Shown here one piece after another: positions 37,752 through 46,685 of a stretch of DNA of 63,117 nt. The stretch comes from Deltaproteobacteria bacterium (lineage in GTDB: Bacteria; Desulfobacterota; JAENJC01). Every line of letters starts with the position of its first letter. The stretch's first letter is position 1. A model generated the notes under the pieces. The model saw nothing but the letters and a program-made list of their open reading frames with translations. It searched no databases and was not told the DNA's origin. The position numbers and the translations under genes are program-made. Location: assembly GCA_030646755.1 (NCBI GenBank), contig JAUSKU010000001.1:1-63117 (forward strand), read 5' to 3'.

Positions 37752-38096
37752 CTAACTCAATAACGTATTAAGTTTCTTTAGAGCCGTTTTGATGATTTCT
37801 TCAGGGATTTCGCAGATAAACTCTACGTTTCTTGTCTTCCAGTCGAGGCTTTTTACCTGATCGGTCAGTATGGCCCCTGATATCTTTAATCCTTTTGGGA
37901 TAGAGACCTCGAAGGGATATCCCTTTACCTGATTTGTGACAGGACAGAAGATTGCCAGCCCCACCTTTTTATTGTATGCCGCAGGTGACAGGACCAAAGC
38001 CGGTCGTCTTCCCGCCTGCTCATGTCCAGCCCGGGGATTAAAGGTCAGCCATACGATATCACCGCGGTCAGGGACATATCCTTTTGGGTCTACCAT
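37752..38096 (-). CDS. MazF/PemK-family toxin
   Basis: 114 aa mRNA interferase: PDRGDIVWLTFNPRAGHEQAGRRPALVLSP start (cited as residues 9-38), then CPVTNQVKGYPFEV and LTDQVKSLDW. Overlaps the upstream antitoxin by 7 nt. Confidence 0.92.
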   Translation of the reverse strand: MVDPKGYVPDRGDIVWLTFNPRAGHEQAGRRPALVLSPAAYNKKVGLAIFCPVTNQVKGYPFEVSIPKGLKISGAILTDQVKSLDWKTRNVEFICEIPEEIIKTALKKLNTLLS

Positions 38097-38332
38097 ATTT
38101 CATTACCTACGGGAAGCCAGGTATCAACCTCATGATGGATATTCTCTTTGGTAATCCCTGCCAGCAACTGCTTGAGAGTTAGTTCCGGCTCCTCAATCGG
38201 CGTGACAACAAGCTTTCCCTCCGATTCAGAGATGTCAATAACCGAACCCTTGTGAAGCTTGATATCCACAGCATATGTCTTTGGAATACGAAGGGCAAGA
38301 CTGTTTCCCCACTGCTGAACCTTAACATGCAT
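38090..38332 (-). CDS. MazE/AbrB-type antitoxin
   Basis: 80 aa with the AbrB swapped-hairpin DNA-binding motif (VQQWGNSLALRIPKTYA...GSVIDISESEGKLVVTP) and a C-terminal toxin-binding tail. First gene of the mazEF pair. Confidence 0.92.
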   Translation of the reverse strand: MHVKVQQWGNSLALRIPKTYAVDIKLHKGSVIDISESEGKLVVTPIEEPELTLKQLLAGITKENIHHEVDTWLPVGNEIW

Positions 38333-38518
38333 AATAGCCTCCAGTTTTTGTATCTACAAAGAGTATACCTTTGTGCCTGTATGATGTCAAGCCCCTGATT
38401 CAGTCCTCTTTATTCCCTCAACCACCTCCGCCACCAGCGAGAATTACCACTCTTCGCCGAAAGGCATTTTCAAAAGATATCCGGCAGTTCCTCTGTACTG
38501 AATCCGGCAAGCCGGGGA

Positions 38519-38641
38519 CGGATTACATACGGAAACACCTTTGTCCTGCATCCCCTAAATTCCAGGTATCAGGACATGGAGGTCAAGAAGGGTGAGTTCC
38601 GGCTCATCGGGAAGGTGGTGAAGAAGGAGAAGAGGTACTGA
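38519..38641 (+). pseudogene. C-terminal remnant of an S24/LexA-like repressor
   Basis: Reading RITYGNTFVLHPLNSRYQDM then EVKKGEFRLIGKVVKKEKRY and a stop at 38641. This resembles the last strands of S24/LexA peptidase domains (VLHPxNxxYxDMEV...FRIIGKVV). No upstream part is in frame. Gene debris between two toxin-antitoxin pairs. Confidence 0.5.
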
Positions 38642-38716
38642 GAAAGAGAGGAATGTTGCGGTTCTTTAATACGGGAAGCGGCCCTTAATTTCATAGAGGA
38701 ATTCCCCTGGTAATGC

Positions 38717-39169
38717 TCACTTCGCCTTTTCAACCATCTTCTTTATAAAAGGCTCGACAAGCGGACTGCGCTTAATTGCATCCAGAACTTTTCCCTTTAA
38801 ATCCGGCGGGATGTCCCTTTGTGTCACATTAAATTTATGCTTAGGATTAACCCGTTTTACAAGCTCTTCTTTGGGAAGTACCTCCGGCTGATTACACTCA
38901 ATGATGCTTTCTCTGGTCAAAAACGGCAGTGCGTGCTTGTCTACCGGCACAAGACATGAAATAGCGGTTTTGTTGCTTTTGCTATAAAAGGTTGTTCTCT
39001 TTTCAATCTGTGATGTGATTATGCAAAGCAACAGACTTACATCATCGTTCAGCGGAACCGCTACGTAATAGTGAGGAGGGGCATCTGAGGCGTGTTTTAC
39101 GTCTTTAAAGTGGATTATACAAGGATTGGTTACACTGCCTATCACTAAAGAGGGCGGCAGGTCCACCAT
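38717..39169 (-). CDS. Putative toxin paired with a Panacea antitoxin
   Basis: 150 aa, no family recognised with confidence. Features: beta-rich start (LPPSLVIGSVTNPCIIHFKD), YYVAVPLNDDVSLLLCIITS, TTFYSKSNKTAISCLVPVDK and a lysine-rich helical end. It starts one nucleotide into the stop of the upstream Panacea-domain gene (TAATG), so the two are translationally coupled. Position is the main reason to call it a toxin; the SxPxxxPHYxV-like layout suggests a small enzymatic fold. Confidence 0.6.
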   Translation of the reverse strand: MVDLPPSLVIGSVTNPCIIHFKDVKHASDAPPHYYVAVPLNDDVSLLLCIITSQIEKRTTFYSKSNKTAISCLVPVDKHALPFLTRESIIECNQPEVLPKEELVKRVNPKHKFNVTQRDIPPDLKGKVLDAIKRSPLVEPFIKKMVEKAK

Positions 39170-39741
39170 TAATCATGTCTTCCCAGGAGGATATCCCTTG
39201 ATATGTTTACGTGGGCTTCAGGCATTGCCAGCGGGTCATTTTCCAGCAAGGATAAAAGCTCTTCCGTGCCAATTCTCTCTCTCTTTGTCAGCTTATTCTT
39301 AAACAACGATTCATGCTTATACCATTCGGGATATTTATGGGTATATTCTGAAAGCTCCCACTGGCTTTCCTTGCCAAATTTATCAACGACAAAATCAATA
39401 GCCTCCTTATCTGTTTCGGAAAGCATCTCTAATTCAGCGTCTTTGGCTGATTCATTTACCTTAAATGTGACCTCATCTATCTTGTTTAAGAGGTGTGATG
39501 CATACTTATATTCAGCAGTAGAGAGTGAAATGGAGTTAAAGTTAAGAACATCTTTAACGGTTGAGCCTACAGGACCGTACTCCATCGCGTAGTAATCATC
39601 CTTTGTTATCGTCCTGCCGTATCTTACAAGATGGTACTTGTCGGCAAGATAGACAAGCTTTAAGAGCTTCATCGTATCCGCAATCTCAATCTTCTTGAGG
39701 GTATAATAAATCGCCTCTATGATTTTAAATGTCTCGATCAT
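39169..39741 (-). CDS. Panacea-domain (DUF4065/SocA-like) antitoxin
   Basis: 190 aa from ATG 39741 behind AAAGGAT. Core motif DTMKLLKLVYLADKYHLVRYGR...YYAMEYGPVGSTVKDVL, the signature of SocA/DUF4065 (LxKLxYxxxxxxxxxxGxxxxxxxxxAxxxGPVxxxv). This domain neutralises many unrelated toxins in PanAT systems. It ends DILLGRHD immediately before the putative toxin start. Confidence 0.85.
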   Translation of the reverse strand: MIETFKIIEAIYYTLKKIEIADTMKLLKLVYLADKYHLVRYGRTITKDDYYAMEYGPVGSTVKDVLNFNSISLSTAEYKYASHLLNKIDEVTFKVNESAKDAELEMLSETDKEAIDFVVDKFGKESQWELSEYTHKYPEWYKHESLFKNKLTKRERIGTEELLSLLENDPLAMPEAHVNISRDILLGRHD

Positions 39742-39829
39742 TTCTGCATATCCTTTGTGTCTATTTTTTACCACATCTGTTTAACAGATGCAAGCAAGGC
39801 ATCTGATAGGGATCTACCATAGTCCTCAT

Positions 39830-39888
39830 CCACCGCCGCCTTTCTCATCCAATACGTGGGGTTGTGATATGAACCGGTCTCCTATTCA
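39830..39888 (-). repeat. Duplicated gene-tail segment, copy 1
   Basis: Minus-strand reading ETGSYHNPTYWMRKAAVDED parallels ESGTGSYYGTMYRMGRAAVE at 40602-40660. The nucleotide match includes CACCGCCGCC and the TGAATnGGnGAC block. It appears to be the end of a decayed paralogous gene; the family is unknown. Confidence 0.5.
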
Positions 39889-39901
39889 ATTAAACAGTTC
39901 T

Positions 39902-40195
39902 TTATCCATGTTTAGGTTCCAGTCTTACTGAAATTTTGAATCCCAAGGCATCGGCGATTTTTTCAAGAGTTTCAAAAGTGGCTTTCTTGTATCCACCTTT
40001 TTCAAGCCTTGATAATGCGGGTTGCTTCGTTCCTATTCTTTCTGCAAGTTCAGCCTGGCTTATATGGGCTTTTTCCCTGGCCTCTATCATACTTCCAAGC
40101 AATTCAAACTCTGCATCAAGATCGTGCCAGGCTTTTTTAAAGCCAGGTCTTTTCATTTGTTCTTCTATAAAACTATCTAAATCATCCTTCTTCAT
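39902..40195 (-). CDS. HigA-type helix-turn-helix antitoxin
   Basis: 97 aa Xre-like protein: AHISQAELAERIGTKQPALSRLEKGGYK is the helix-turn-helix (cited as residues 44-71), followed by TFETLEKIADALGFKI. Overlaps the toxin gene upstream by 4 nt. Confidence 0.92.
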   Translation of the reverse strand: MKKDDLDSFIEEQMKRPGFKKAWHDLDAEFELLGSMIEAREKAHISQAELAERIGTKQPALSRLEKGGYKKATFETLEKIADALGFKISVRLEPKHG

Positions 40196-40554
40196 TTTGT
40201 ACCTCCGTATCGTTCTATATAATCTTTAAGCCTTTTCTCAGCTATTTCAATTTCACTTATAGGAGTTTTCTGTGTCTTCTTTACAAAGCCGTGCAGTAAA
40301 ACAATGGTTCTTCCTGTGTAGGCGAAATATAGTATCCTGATTTCACCTTGTTTATCATTAGTCCTCAGTTCACGTATCTTGTCTTTGACCCGTCTTGTAT
40401 AAGGTTCTTTTAGTAAAACACCGTATGTTTTAACCATGCCTAAGAGCTTTAAAGTCCTTGCTCTTCCTTCATCTGACAGCAATAGAAAGAACTCCTTAAC
40501 CGGTTCTTTTCCTTTGCTGTCTTTATAGAAGTTTATAGTCCAATCCATCGCCAT
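40192..40554 (-). CDS. HigB/RelE-type toxin (Gp49-like)
   Basis: 120 aa: WTINFYKDSKGKEPVKEFF start, KLLGMVKTYGVLLKEPYTRR, IRELRTNDKQGEIRILYFAY and LLHGFVKKTQKTP, the HigB pattern. Toxin precedes antitoxin, as is usual for higBA. A perfect palindrome lies just upstream (40561-40574). Confidence 0.93.
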   Translation of the reverse strand: MAMDWTINFYKDSKGKEPVKEFFLLLSDEGRARTLKLLGMVKTYGVLLKEPYTRRVKDKIRELRTNDKQGEIRILYFAYTGRTIVLLHGFVKKTQKTPISEIEIAEKRLKDYIERYGGTK

Positions 40555-40560
40555 AATTTA

Positions 40561-40574
40561 TAACATATATGTTA
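40561..40574. promoter_or_regulatory. Palindromic operator of higBA
   Basis: TAACATATATGTTA is a perfect 14-bp palindrome ending 7 nt before the toxin ATG region. Placement fits autorepression by the HigA protein. Confidence 0.6.
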
Positions 40575-40601
40575 TTATATTTCAAGCAGTTTCTTCCACC
40601 T

Positions 40602-40660
40602 CCACCGCCGCCCTTCCCATCCGATACATGGTGCCGTAATACGAACCCGTCCCCGATTCA
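40602..40660 (-). repeat. Duplicated gene-tail segment, copy 2
   Basis: Homologous to 39830-39888. The two copies flank the higBA pair in direct orientation, about 770 bp apart. Confidence 0.5.
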
Positions 40661-40703
40661 TTTTTTGTGAATTTTGAACTCGTCCCTCATTTCTCTAATC
40701 GCT

Positions 40704-42953
40704 TCATGCTACTTGACCATTCAAGATGCTCTCAAGAATTTTAATGGCTGCTCTTTTATCTATCGTGCTGTTATCATTCCCGCATTTCGGTGACAAAACG
40801 CAAGAAGGGCAACCTACCTCACAACCACAGTCTTTTATTAGCTCGTACGTAAGCTTTAACAGTTCAGGGAATTTCTCGTAAAGTTTTTCTGAAAGGCCGA
40901 TGCCGCCTTCATATCCATCGTAAATGAAGATGGTTGGCTGCTCAGTTTGCGGATGGGTAGGGTATGAAACGCCGCCAATATCCCTTCTGTCGCACATCGC
41001 CATGAGGGGAGATATTGCGATCATAGCATGTTCAAGGGCATGAAGACCGCCAACAAAATCTAAAGCCTTGTTTTCGCCGCTGTTGTCCGTATAAATGTGA
41101 TTTTCACAAGTAGCTCTTATATCGGGATTAATGGTAAACCATAACCCTTTGGTCTTGAAATTAAGCGGCGGCAAATCAAGCTTACTAAAGCCCATCAGCT
41201 TATCGCGCTTCAACATTTTGAACCCTGTATAGCGTTCTGTAACTTCAACTTGACCAAAATACAGGAAGTTGTTTTTTCGCTCTTCTTTCAGAATCGAAAC
41301 ATCCTTACTTACGAACGGCTCGGTCCAGTAATCTAAATCCTTTTTGATGACGTTCACCGTGGAATGCTCAATATCAAGACTTTCTACAAGATATGTCTCC
41401 GTCATATGCAGCAAAACCGCGCCAGGATGGGCATCTCTGAAAGCCTGTGTTATATCCAATGTCTCCAACGTGACACCGTTACATATTATCGGAAAGATTT
41501 TGTTGGATGTGTTTCCTAATGATATTGAAGTGTGAACATTTCCTGTCCCACTGAATATCACACCGTTTGGCGTGTGCCTGAACTGCGGGTGCCCTTTAAG
41601 TGTATCTGGCTGAAAGAACTCCTCATCCAATCTTATCGGTAGTTCGGCAGCAGCACAAGGGGTATGTGCCTCAAGAATATATGGATTGCGAAGGTCTATT
41701 ATGGCATTTTCAAAAGACGGTGTAAGGATTATCTGTGGGTGTTTCAGCAAGTATTGGTCAAGTGGGTCTTCAAAGGCAATAAACACTATCAGCGAATCCT
41801 GCCCTTTCCTTCCGGCTCTTCCCGCTCTTTGCCAGAAAGATGCTATTGTTCCCGGATAGCCTGATAATTCCACACAATCCAGTCCGCCGATATCTATACC
41901 AAGTTCCAAGGCCATTGTAGATACAACGCCTTTTATTGTCCCGTCTCTCAGTCCGTTTTCGATATCTCTGCGGTGTTCGGGCAGATATCCTGACCGGTAC
42001 GGTGAGATAGATAATCCGTTGGCCTCCTCCTTGGCCCACATGACAATTAACTCCGTCAACTTTCGGGTTCCAACAAAACAGAGAGTTTGTAGACCGTTCT
42101 TGATGGAATGAAGAAATATGTCTTTTGTTTGGGAATGAATAGAGCGCTCTTGATTTTTTTTTGGATTCCAGAGTATCAGATTTCTCTTAGGTTTCGGTGC
42201 GCCATCGGAGCCGATAACCAGGCATTTCTTTGAGGTCAGTCTTTCGGCAAACTCTTCAGGATTGGCAATCGAGGCTGAAGAAAGGATAAAAGCCGGGTTT
42301 GATCCGTAGTGTCTACATATCCTTAACAGCCGCCTGATAATGAGAGCAACATTTGAGCCAAACACGCCCCTATACTGATGGGCCTCATCTATCACAATAT
42401 ATTTTAGATTTCTAAAGAAACGCCCCCACTGGAAATGCCAGGAAAGCATATAATGCAAAGCATAGGGATTGGTTAAGATCAACCTTGCCTTGTCTCTGTG
42501 CAGTTTTCGCCATTCTTTCGGTGTGTCCCCGTCATAAGTGGCCGCATCAACGATAATGCCTGTTCCTTCTTCCATTTCCTTGATCTTCTGATATTGGTCA
42601 TTGGTTAGGGCCTTTAGAGGATAGAGATAAAGCGCTGTGGCATTGTGATTGTCCTGCATAACCTCAAAAATAGGAATGTTGTAACAGAGGGATTTACCAG
42701 ACGCCGTTGACGTGGTTATGATTACACTTTCACCTTCCCTTATCTTTTCAATGGCCTGGGCCTGATGTGTATATAGATTATGAATTCCCCTGTTATTTAA
42801 ATATTGCTGAATAGGCTTACTTGGTGGCGTCTTAATTCTGCCATAAACAGGCAATGCAGCATCCAGCAAGCTGACGGATTCTATCTGTCCTTTGTACCAG
42901 TCGTATTTCTTTATTTGTTCAATAATCTGCTCAATATCAGGCATCTTTAACAA
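40704..42953 (-). CDS. MrfA-like DEAD/DEAH helicase (DUF1998)
   Basis: 749-aa superfamily 2 helicase: TSTASGKS (residues 81-88), VIDEAHQYRG, LSSASIANPEEFA, ATALYLYPLKALTNDQ and the QRAGRAGRKGQ motif VI. The C-terminal DUF1998 domain has a cysteine cluster (CGCEVGCPSC...KCGN). B. subtilis MrfA (YprA) is a 3'-5' helicase acting with the MrfB nuclease on mitomycin lesions. The adjacent upstream gene is MrfB-like, overlapping by 17 nt. Confidence 0.92.
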   Translation of the reverse strand: MLKMPDIEQIIEQIKKYDWYKGQIESVSLLDAALPVYGRIKTPPSKPIQQYLNNRGIHNLYTHQAQAIEKIREGESVIITTSTASGKSLCYNIPIFEVMQDNHNATALYLYPLKALTNDQYQKIKEMEEGTGIIVDAATYDGDTPKEWRKLHRDKARLILTNPYALHYMLSWHFQWGRFFRNLKYIVIDEAHQYRGVFGSNVALIIRRLLRICRHYGSNPAFILSSASIANPEEFAERLTSKKCLVIGSDGAPKPKRNLILWNPKKNQERSIHSQTKDIFLHSIKNGLQTLCFVGTRKLTELIVMWAKEEANGLSISPYRSGYLPEHRRDIENGLRDGTIKGVVSTMALELGIDIGGLDCVELSGYPGTIASFWQRAGRAGRKGQDSLIVFIAFEDPLDQYLLKHPQIILTPSFENAIIDLRNPYILEAHTPCAAAELPIRLDEEFFQPDTLKGHPQFRHTPNGVIFSGTGNVHTSISLGNTSNKIFPIICNGVTLETLDITQAFRDAHPGAVLLHMTETYLVESLDIEHSTVNVIKKDLDYWTEPFVSKDVSILKEERKNNFLYFGQVEVTERYTGFKMLKRDKLMGFSKLDLPPLNFKTKGLWFTINPDIRATCENHIYTDNSGENKALDFVGGLHALEHAMIAISPLMAMCDRRDIGGVSYPTHPQTEQPTIFIYDGYEGGIGLSEKLYEKFPELLKLTYELIKDCGCEVGCPSCVLSPKCGNDNSTIDKRAAIKILESILNGQVA

Positions 42954-44454
42954 CCTTGTTTATCATCGCAGTAAATAGCTTCACAGTTGAAAGTATATCC
43001 CACCGATTATGGTCTATCAATGGCATGAGAAGTCCTGCTTTTTGGGTTTGTAGATACTCCTGGTAAAGCTCAATCAGGTAAACGGGGTGCACGTCATCCC
43101 CTCTGTCTATTTTCAAAATTTCTCTCTCAAGCGTCTTGAGGGAATAGCTGCTAAATTGGCCTTTCCAAATCCTTCTTCCAAAGTACAATAAGTCGAAATG
43201 GGGATGATCAAAAGGGCCTTCTATCCCGTAATAGTTGCATCTTGAGCGCATGTATGGCAAGTCAAACGTAGACCCATTGAAAGTGAGAATGGTCTTGAAC
43301 TTACCGGAATTGACTATGTGTGAAAGGATTGCCTTTTCATCAGCAATGTCTCTCGCCAGGTATTGTTCAACTGCCAAGAACCCATCGGGTTTAAAAAATG
43401 CCACGCCGATAAGTATCAGAGGCGAGGTTGGATATAGTGAAAGGGTTTCAATATCAATGAATAAAAGCTTAGACATATCCTGAAAGCATGACGATAAAAG
43501 TCTCACAGGATGCGATTTTGGCAATGGCCGGGAAGAAAGCCAATCATGGAGCGCATTAAAGTCCTTGTTTCCGAGTATTTGCAGAAAATCATTGGCATTA
43601 GATGAAAAGGTCTGGTGCCTGAGTAGATCGTTAATTGAATTATACCCCCTTCCCCTAAGCTCCTTTTCGAGGGTTTCACCAATACCGGGGATAACACACA
43701 AATGCTGCTTCACCATATCACAGGCTTGTTCTATATCCGCCACAGAGTATTCATTTTGCGGATATTGATCCCGCACAATAAAAAAGCCGCCATGCTCGTT
43801 TTCCAAGTGTTTGCCGGAAAATATGTCTTCCAGCGAGCGAGCACCATATCTTGATGTAAGTGAAGTTTTTAGGTTTTGGATTACCTGTGGGTCAGGATAA
43901 AAGATATCTATCTTTTGAATAGGTAGCGATGGGGGATCGGTATTTTCAAGTGACTTGGTTTCAAAATCAGGGCCTTCACTAAGTTCATCACCTTTCGGTT
44001 CTTCAAAAAGACTTCCCCAGCCTCTGTAGGACGATACTATCCTCTTTTTTTCAATAATGAAATGTAACTGTTCGCCCCCTCTTTTAACTAATAATATAAC
44101 TGATAGATCATGTTCTATAATGCTTCTTATTTTATCATATTTCTTCAATCCAATATTTGATGCAATGGTATTATCAGGCGGATCTTCAATAACACTCCAG
44201 TATCCATCATTTAATGCCGTAAAATATTTTGATGTATTACTACCGTCATCATGATCATAAACGTACTGCGGTATATTAAATATAGACCCGACAGCTAACT
44301 CTTGGTCATCATAATAATCTTTCCAATATCCATAAGTTGGATTATCCACATACTTAAAGCAACCTCCTTTATCTCCATCCTCCCAACTTCTGAAGGTAGA
44401 AGGCGGTTCTGTAAAGTTATTGCTCTCATTCTCACACTCGTTATCATCATCCAT
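42937..44454 (-). CDS. MrfB-like RNase H-fold exonuclease with extended N-terminus
   Basis: 505 aa. The C-terminal half is a DEDDh-type exonuclease: LLFIDIETLS (D/E pair near residue 330), ILTFNGSTFDLPYM, HFDLLYFGRR and HNRWDILS. A helix-hairpin-helix-like segment (IPGIGETLEKELRGRG) lies near residue 255. The first 150 residues are acidic and aromatic-rich with no recognised domain. Coupled to the MrfA-like helicase, suggesting a DNA repair or defence pair. Confidence 0.85.
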   Translation of the reverse strand: MDDDNECENESNNFTEPPSTFRSWEDGDKGGCFKYVDNPTYGYWKDYYDDQELAVGSIFNIPQYVYDHDDGSNTSKYFTALNDGYWSVIEDPPDNTIASNIGLKKYDKIRSIIEHDLSVILLVKRGGEQLHFIIEKKRIVSSYRGWGSLFEEPKGDELSEGPDFETKSLENTDPPSLPIQKIDIFYPDPQVIQNLKTSLTSRYGARSLEDIFSGKHLENEHGGFFIVRDQYPQNEYSVADIEQACDMVKQHLCVIPGIGETLEKELRGRGYNSINDLLRHQTFSSNANDFLQILGNKDFNALHDWLSSRPLPKSHPVRLLSSCFQDMSKLLFIDIETLSLYPTSPLILIGVAFFKPDGFLAVEQYLARDIADEKAILSHIVNSGKFKTILTFNGSTFDLPYMRSRCNYYGIEGPFDHPHFDLLYFGRRIWKGQFSSYSLKTLEREILKIDRGDDVHPVYLIELYQEYLQTQKAGLLMPLIDHNRWDILSTVKLFTAMINKVVKDA

Positions 44455-44567
44455 CGTTTAAAGAAATCTCCTAACGATAAAAAACAAAGTGAAGTAATGC
44501 TCTCATTAAGCTCTGTCTTAGGCCGGGGGCTGGAGAGCCCACTCTGTTGAAAGCGGAATAGCCTACC

Positions 44568-44732
44568 TTACGCCCGATACTGAGGCCGCTGGATTATAGT
44601 AGTTCCTGCCTCTTTGACATGGACATTAAACTCATGGAACCCAGGGACAACCCCAATACTGTTCGGTATGCTTCCTGCTGCCCTGTCTTTACCCGTTAGA
44701 ATATTGTTATCGTTGAAAAAAACTCTGTACAT
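44568..44732 (-). CDS. Small hypothetical ORF
   Basis: 54 codons (MYRVFFNDNNILTGKDRAAG, then IGVVPGFHEFNVHVKEAGTT). The composition looks protein-like, but there is no Shine-Dalgarno and no family is recognised. It lies divergent to the transposase in the 312-bp gap 44455-44766, which otherwise shows only a short G/C hairpin near 44521-44541. It may be a fragment left by the insertion. Confidence 0.3.
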   Translation of the reverse strand: MYRVFFNDNNILTGKDRAAGSIPNSIGVVPGFHEFNVHVKEAGTTIIQRPQYRA

Positions 44733-44766
44733 TTTCACATACTTATGTTAATGATTGCCCATAATA

Positions 44767-46023
44767 ATGGCCAAAGGGAGAAAGAAAAAAGCTCCTATTG
44801 ATGAAAAAAGCCTTCAGGGGTTTAAATACCTCCGGGATATTATTCCCCTGTTTGATAGATTCCATCTGGTTAAAGACCACCATAACAGAGACCTTCACTA
44901 TGACCAATATCTTTCTTTCATCCTGCTTTTCTATTTCAATCCTGTAATTACAAGCCTTAGAGGCATTCAAGAGGCCTCTCACCTTAAAAAAGTTCAAAAA
45001 CGTCTTGGGGTTAATGCCACAAGTCTAGGCTCTTTGTCCGAGGCACAAGGTGTTTTTGATGCCAAGCTCCTTGCCCCTCTGATCCCCGAACTGGCCCGGA
45101 AGGCCGCTCCCCTTGAAAAAGACCCTAAACTTAAAATGCTTCAACAAACTCTGACGGCAGTGGACGGTTCCCTGCTTCCTGCTCTCCCAAAGATGCTCTG
45201 GGCATTATGGGTTGACGATAAAAACAAGGCCGCAAAGCTGCACCTTGAATTCGACATACTCAAAGGAGTTCCTACAAGAGGGGAGATAACTCATGGCAAC
45301 GCCAATGAGAAGACTAATCTGAGAAACGCCCTCTCTCCCAATAAGCTATATATCCTTGATGCAGGTTTCCGCCAATACCTCTTGCTTGAAGATATCAAGA
45401 AGGCCAACAGTTCCTTTGTGGTTCGTATGCAAGATAATGCAGTATGGAAAACCATAGAAGAAAGACCCCTTACCTCATATGATATAGCCGCCGGAGCAAC
45501 AAAAGATATGGTGGTTCAACTCGGTTGTAAAAGCAAGAAGGATGATCTGAGTTTTCCTGTGCGGGTCATTGAGATACACCATAAGGGCGACAGCAGCAGG
45601 CCTCGGCCTTCCAGGGTTTCAAGCAAAAAGACCTTCCGCACAACAGATTCTGATTACACCTTCCTCCTTGTAACTGACAGAATGGATCTCCCGGCGGAAA
45701 CCATTGCCCTTATCTATAAATACAGGTGGCAGATAGAACTGTTCTTTCGCTGGTTCAAATGCATTTTAGGTTGCCGTCACCTCCTGGCTCATTCGGAAAA
45801 CGGACTTACTATCCAGGTATACTGCGCCCTCATTGCCAGCCTGCTTATAACCTTGTGGACAGGCTGCAAGCCCACAAAACGCACCTTTGAAATGCTTTGC
45901 TTCTATTTCCTGGGCTGGGCCGATGATGAAGAACTGGCCAACCATATAAGGAAACTGAAGCATCCGCCGCCAAAACCCAAAGAGTATGTAAGCTTGCTTG
46001 CCAACTGGAGGCCCGGTAGTTGA
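44767..46023 (+). mobile_element. IS4-family transposase
   Basis: About 418 aa DDE transposase from ATG 44767. First acidic residue in LTAVDGSLLPALP, second in YILDAGFRQYLLL, and the IS4 signature Y-x2-R-x3-E-x6-K in YKYRWQIELFFRWFK. Full length with no frameshift. I could not identify terminal inverted repeats or a target duplication by eye, so the element ends are not set. It lies between the MrfB-like gene and a truncated DtxR gene. Confidence 0.9.
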
Positions 46024-46187
46024 TCTGTCTTGTAAAAAGCCTCGACGGAAGCCTATTCCCTTTTTCCTTATTATAGCAGTCTGAAATCTACAAGCCTTCT
46101 CTGCGACAGCCAGTCGACACTGCTTTATTCCCGTCTACAAAGAATCATAGCAATGCGAAGCAATCTTGAGTTGGGTGTTTTGCCTGA

Positions 46188-46391
46188 TTAGCGTCTTCCG
46201 CAATATCCATTCCGAACAGTATTGATGCTGTCCCCGGTTATTTTAATCAGTCCTTCGCGAACCATTGCCTTTATAGCTTCTTCGGGATTCTCTTCTTCCG
46301 TGATCTTCAGAAGATCGGTAAGGCTGTCCTTCCCATCCTCTTTCTGGGTCCAGATCAGCTCAAGAAGTTCGTCTATAACGTGTTCGCTCAT
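46188..46391 (-). pseudogene. Truncated DtxR-type regulator
   Basis: Starts MSEHVIDELLELIWTQKEDG with the DtxR winged-helix pattern (LTDLLKITEEENPEEAIKAMVREGLIKITGD). It then leaves the family frame at INTVRNGYC and stops. In the next frame GMDIAEDANQ resembles the usual continuation (GxxIAEDVIRRH) for a few codons before homology is lost near 46180. The metal-binding part is absent. Coupled by ATGA to the zinc-ribbon gene in the feoB unit. About 150 bp from the transposase. Confidence 0.65.
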
Positions 46392-46573
46392 TTCTTTCCC
46401 ATCCACTTTTTTATAAGATTGACTGCCTTTGATTCCTCCACCCACTGATAACCGCAGTGGGGGCAGCATATTATTTTGCATCCCTTAGACATGGGACATG
46501 CCCCGCACTTGGCCTCTCCTACCTTAAAGGAGAATGCGCAGAGGGGGCATTTGTACGGCTTTTTTTCTTCCAT
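46388..46573 (-). CDS. Small zinc-ribbon protein of the feo unit
   Basis: 61 aa from ATG 46573 (GAGGT upstream). Eight cysteines in paired motifs: YKCPLCAF, GEAKCGACPMSKGCKIICCPHCGYQ, cited as residues 22-46. Such small Cys-rich proteins accompany feoB in many genomes. It lies 113 bp after feoB, separated by a family H repeat. Confidence 0.75.
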   Translation of the reverse strand: MEEKKPYKCPLCAFSFKVGEAKCGACPMSKGCKIICCPHCGYQWVEESKAVNLIKKWMGKK

Positions 46574-46585
46574 AAAAAACCTCAA

Positions 46586-46672
46586 TTATTTTGACACTGA
46601 TTTACACTGATATTAAAATGATTTTCACTGTGAAATCATAATTAATCTGTGTACATCTGTGTCAAATCAAGC
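46586..46672. repeat. Family H A/T-rich repeat
   Basis: TTTTGACACTGATTTACACTG, described as 46588-46608, then ATTTTCACTG and CTGTGTACATCTGTGTC. Related to 31172-31256. Sits between feoB and the zinc-ribbon gene. Confidence 0.55.
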
Positions 46673-46685
46673 TTTTTCTGCTTAA

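Noticed and set aside
44455..46187. Defined ends of the IS4 element
   Set aside because: I could not find matching inverted repeats or a target duplication by eye, so only the transposase gene is claimed.
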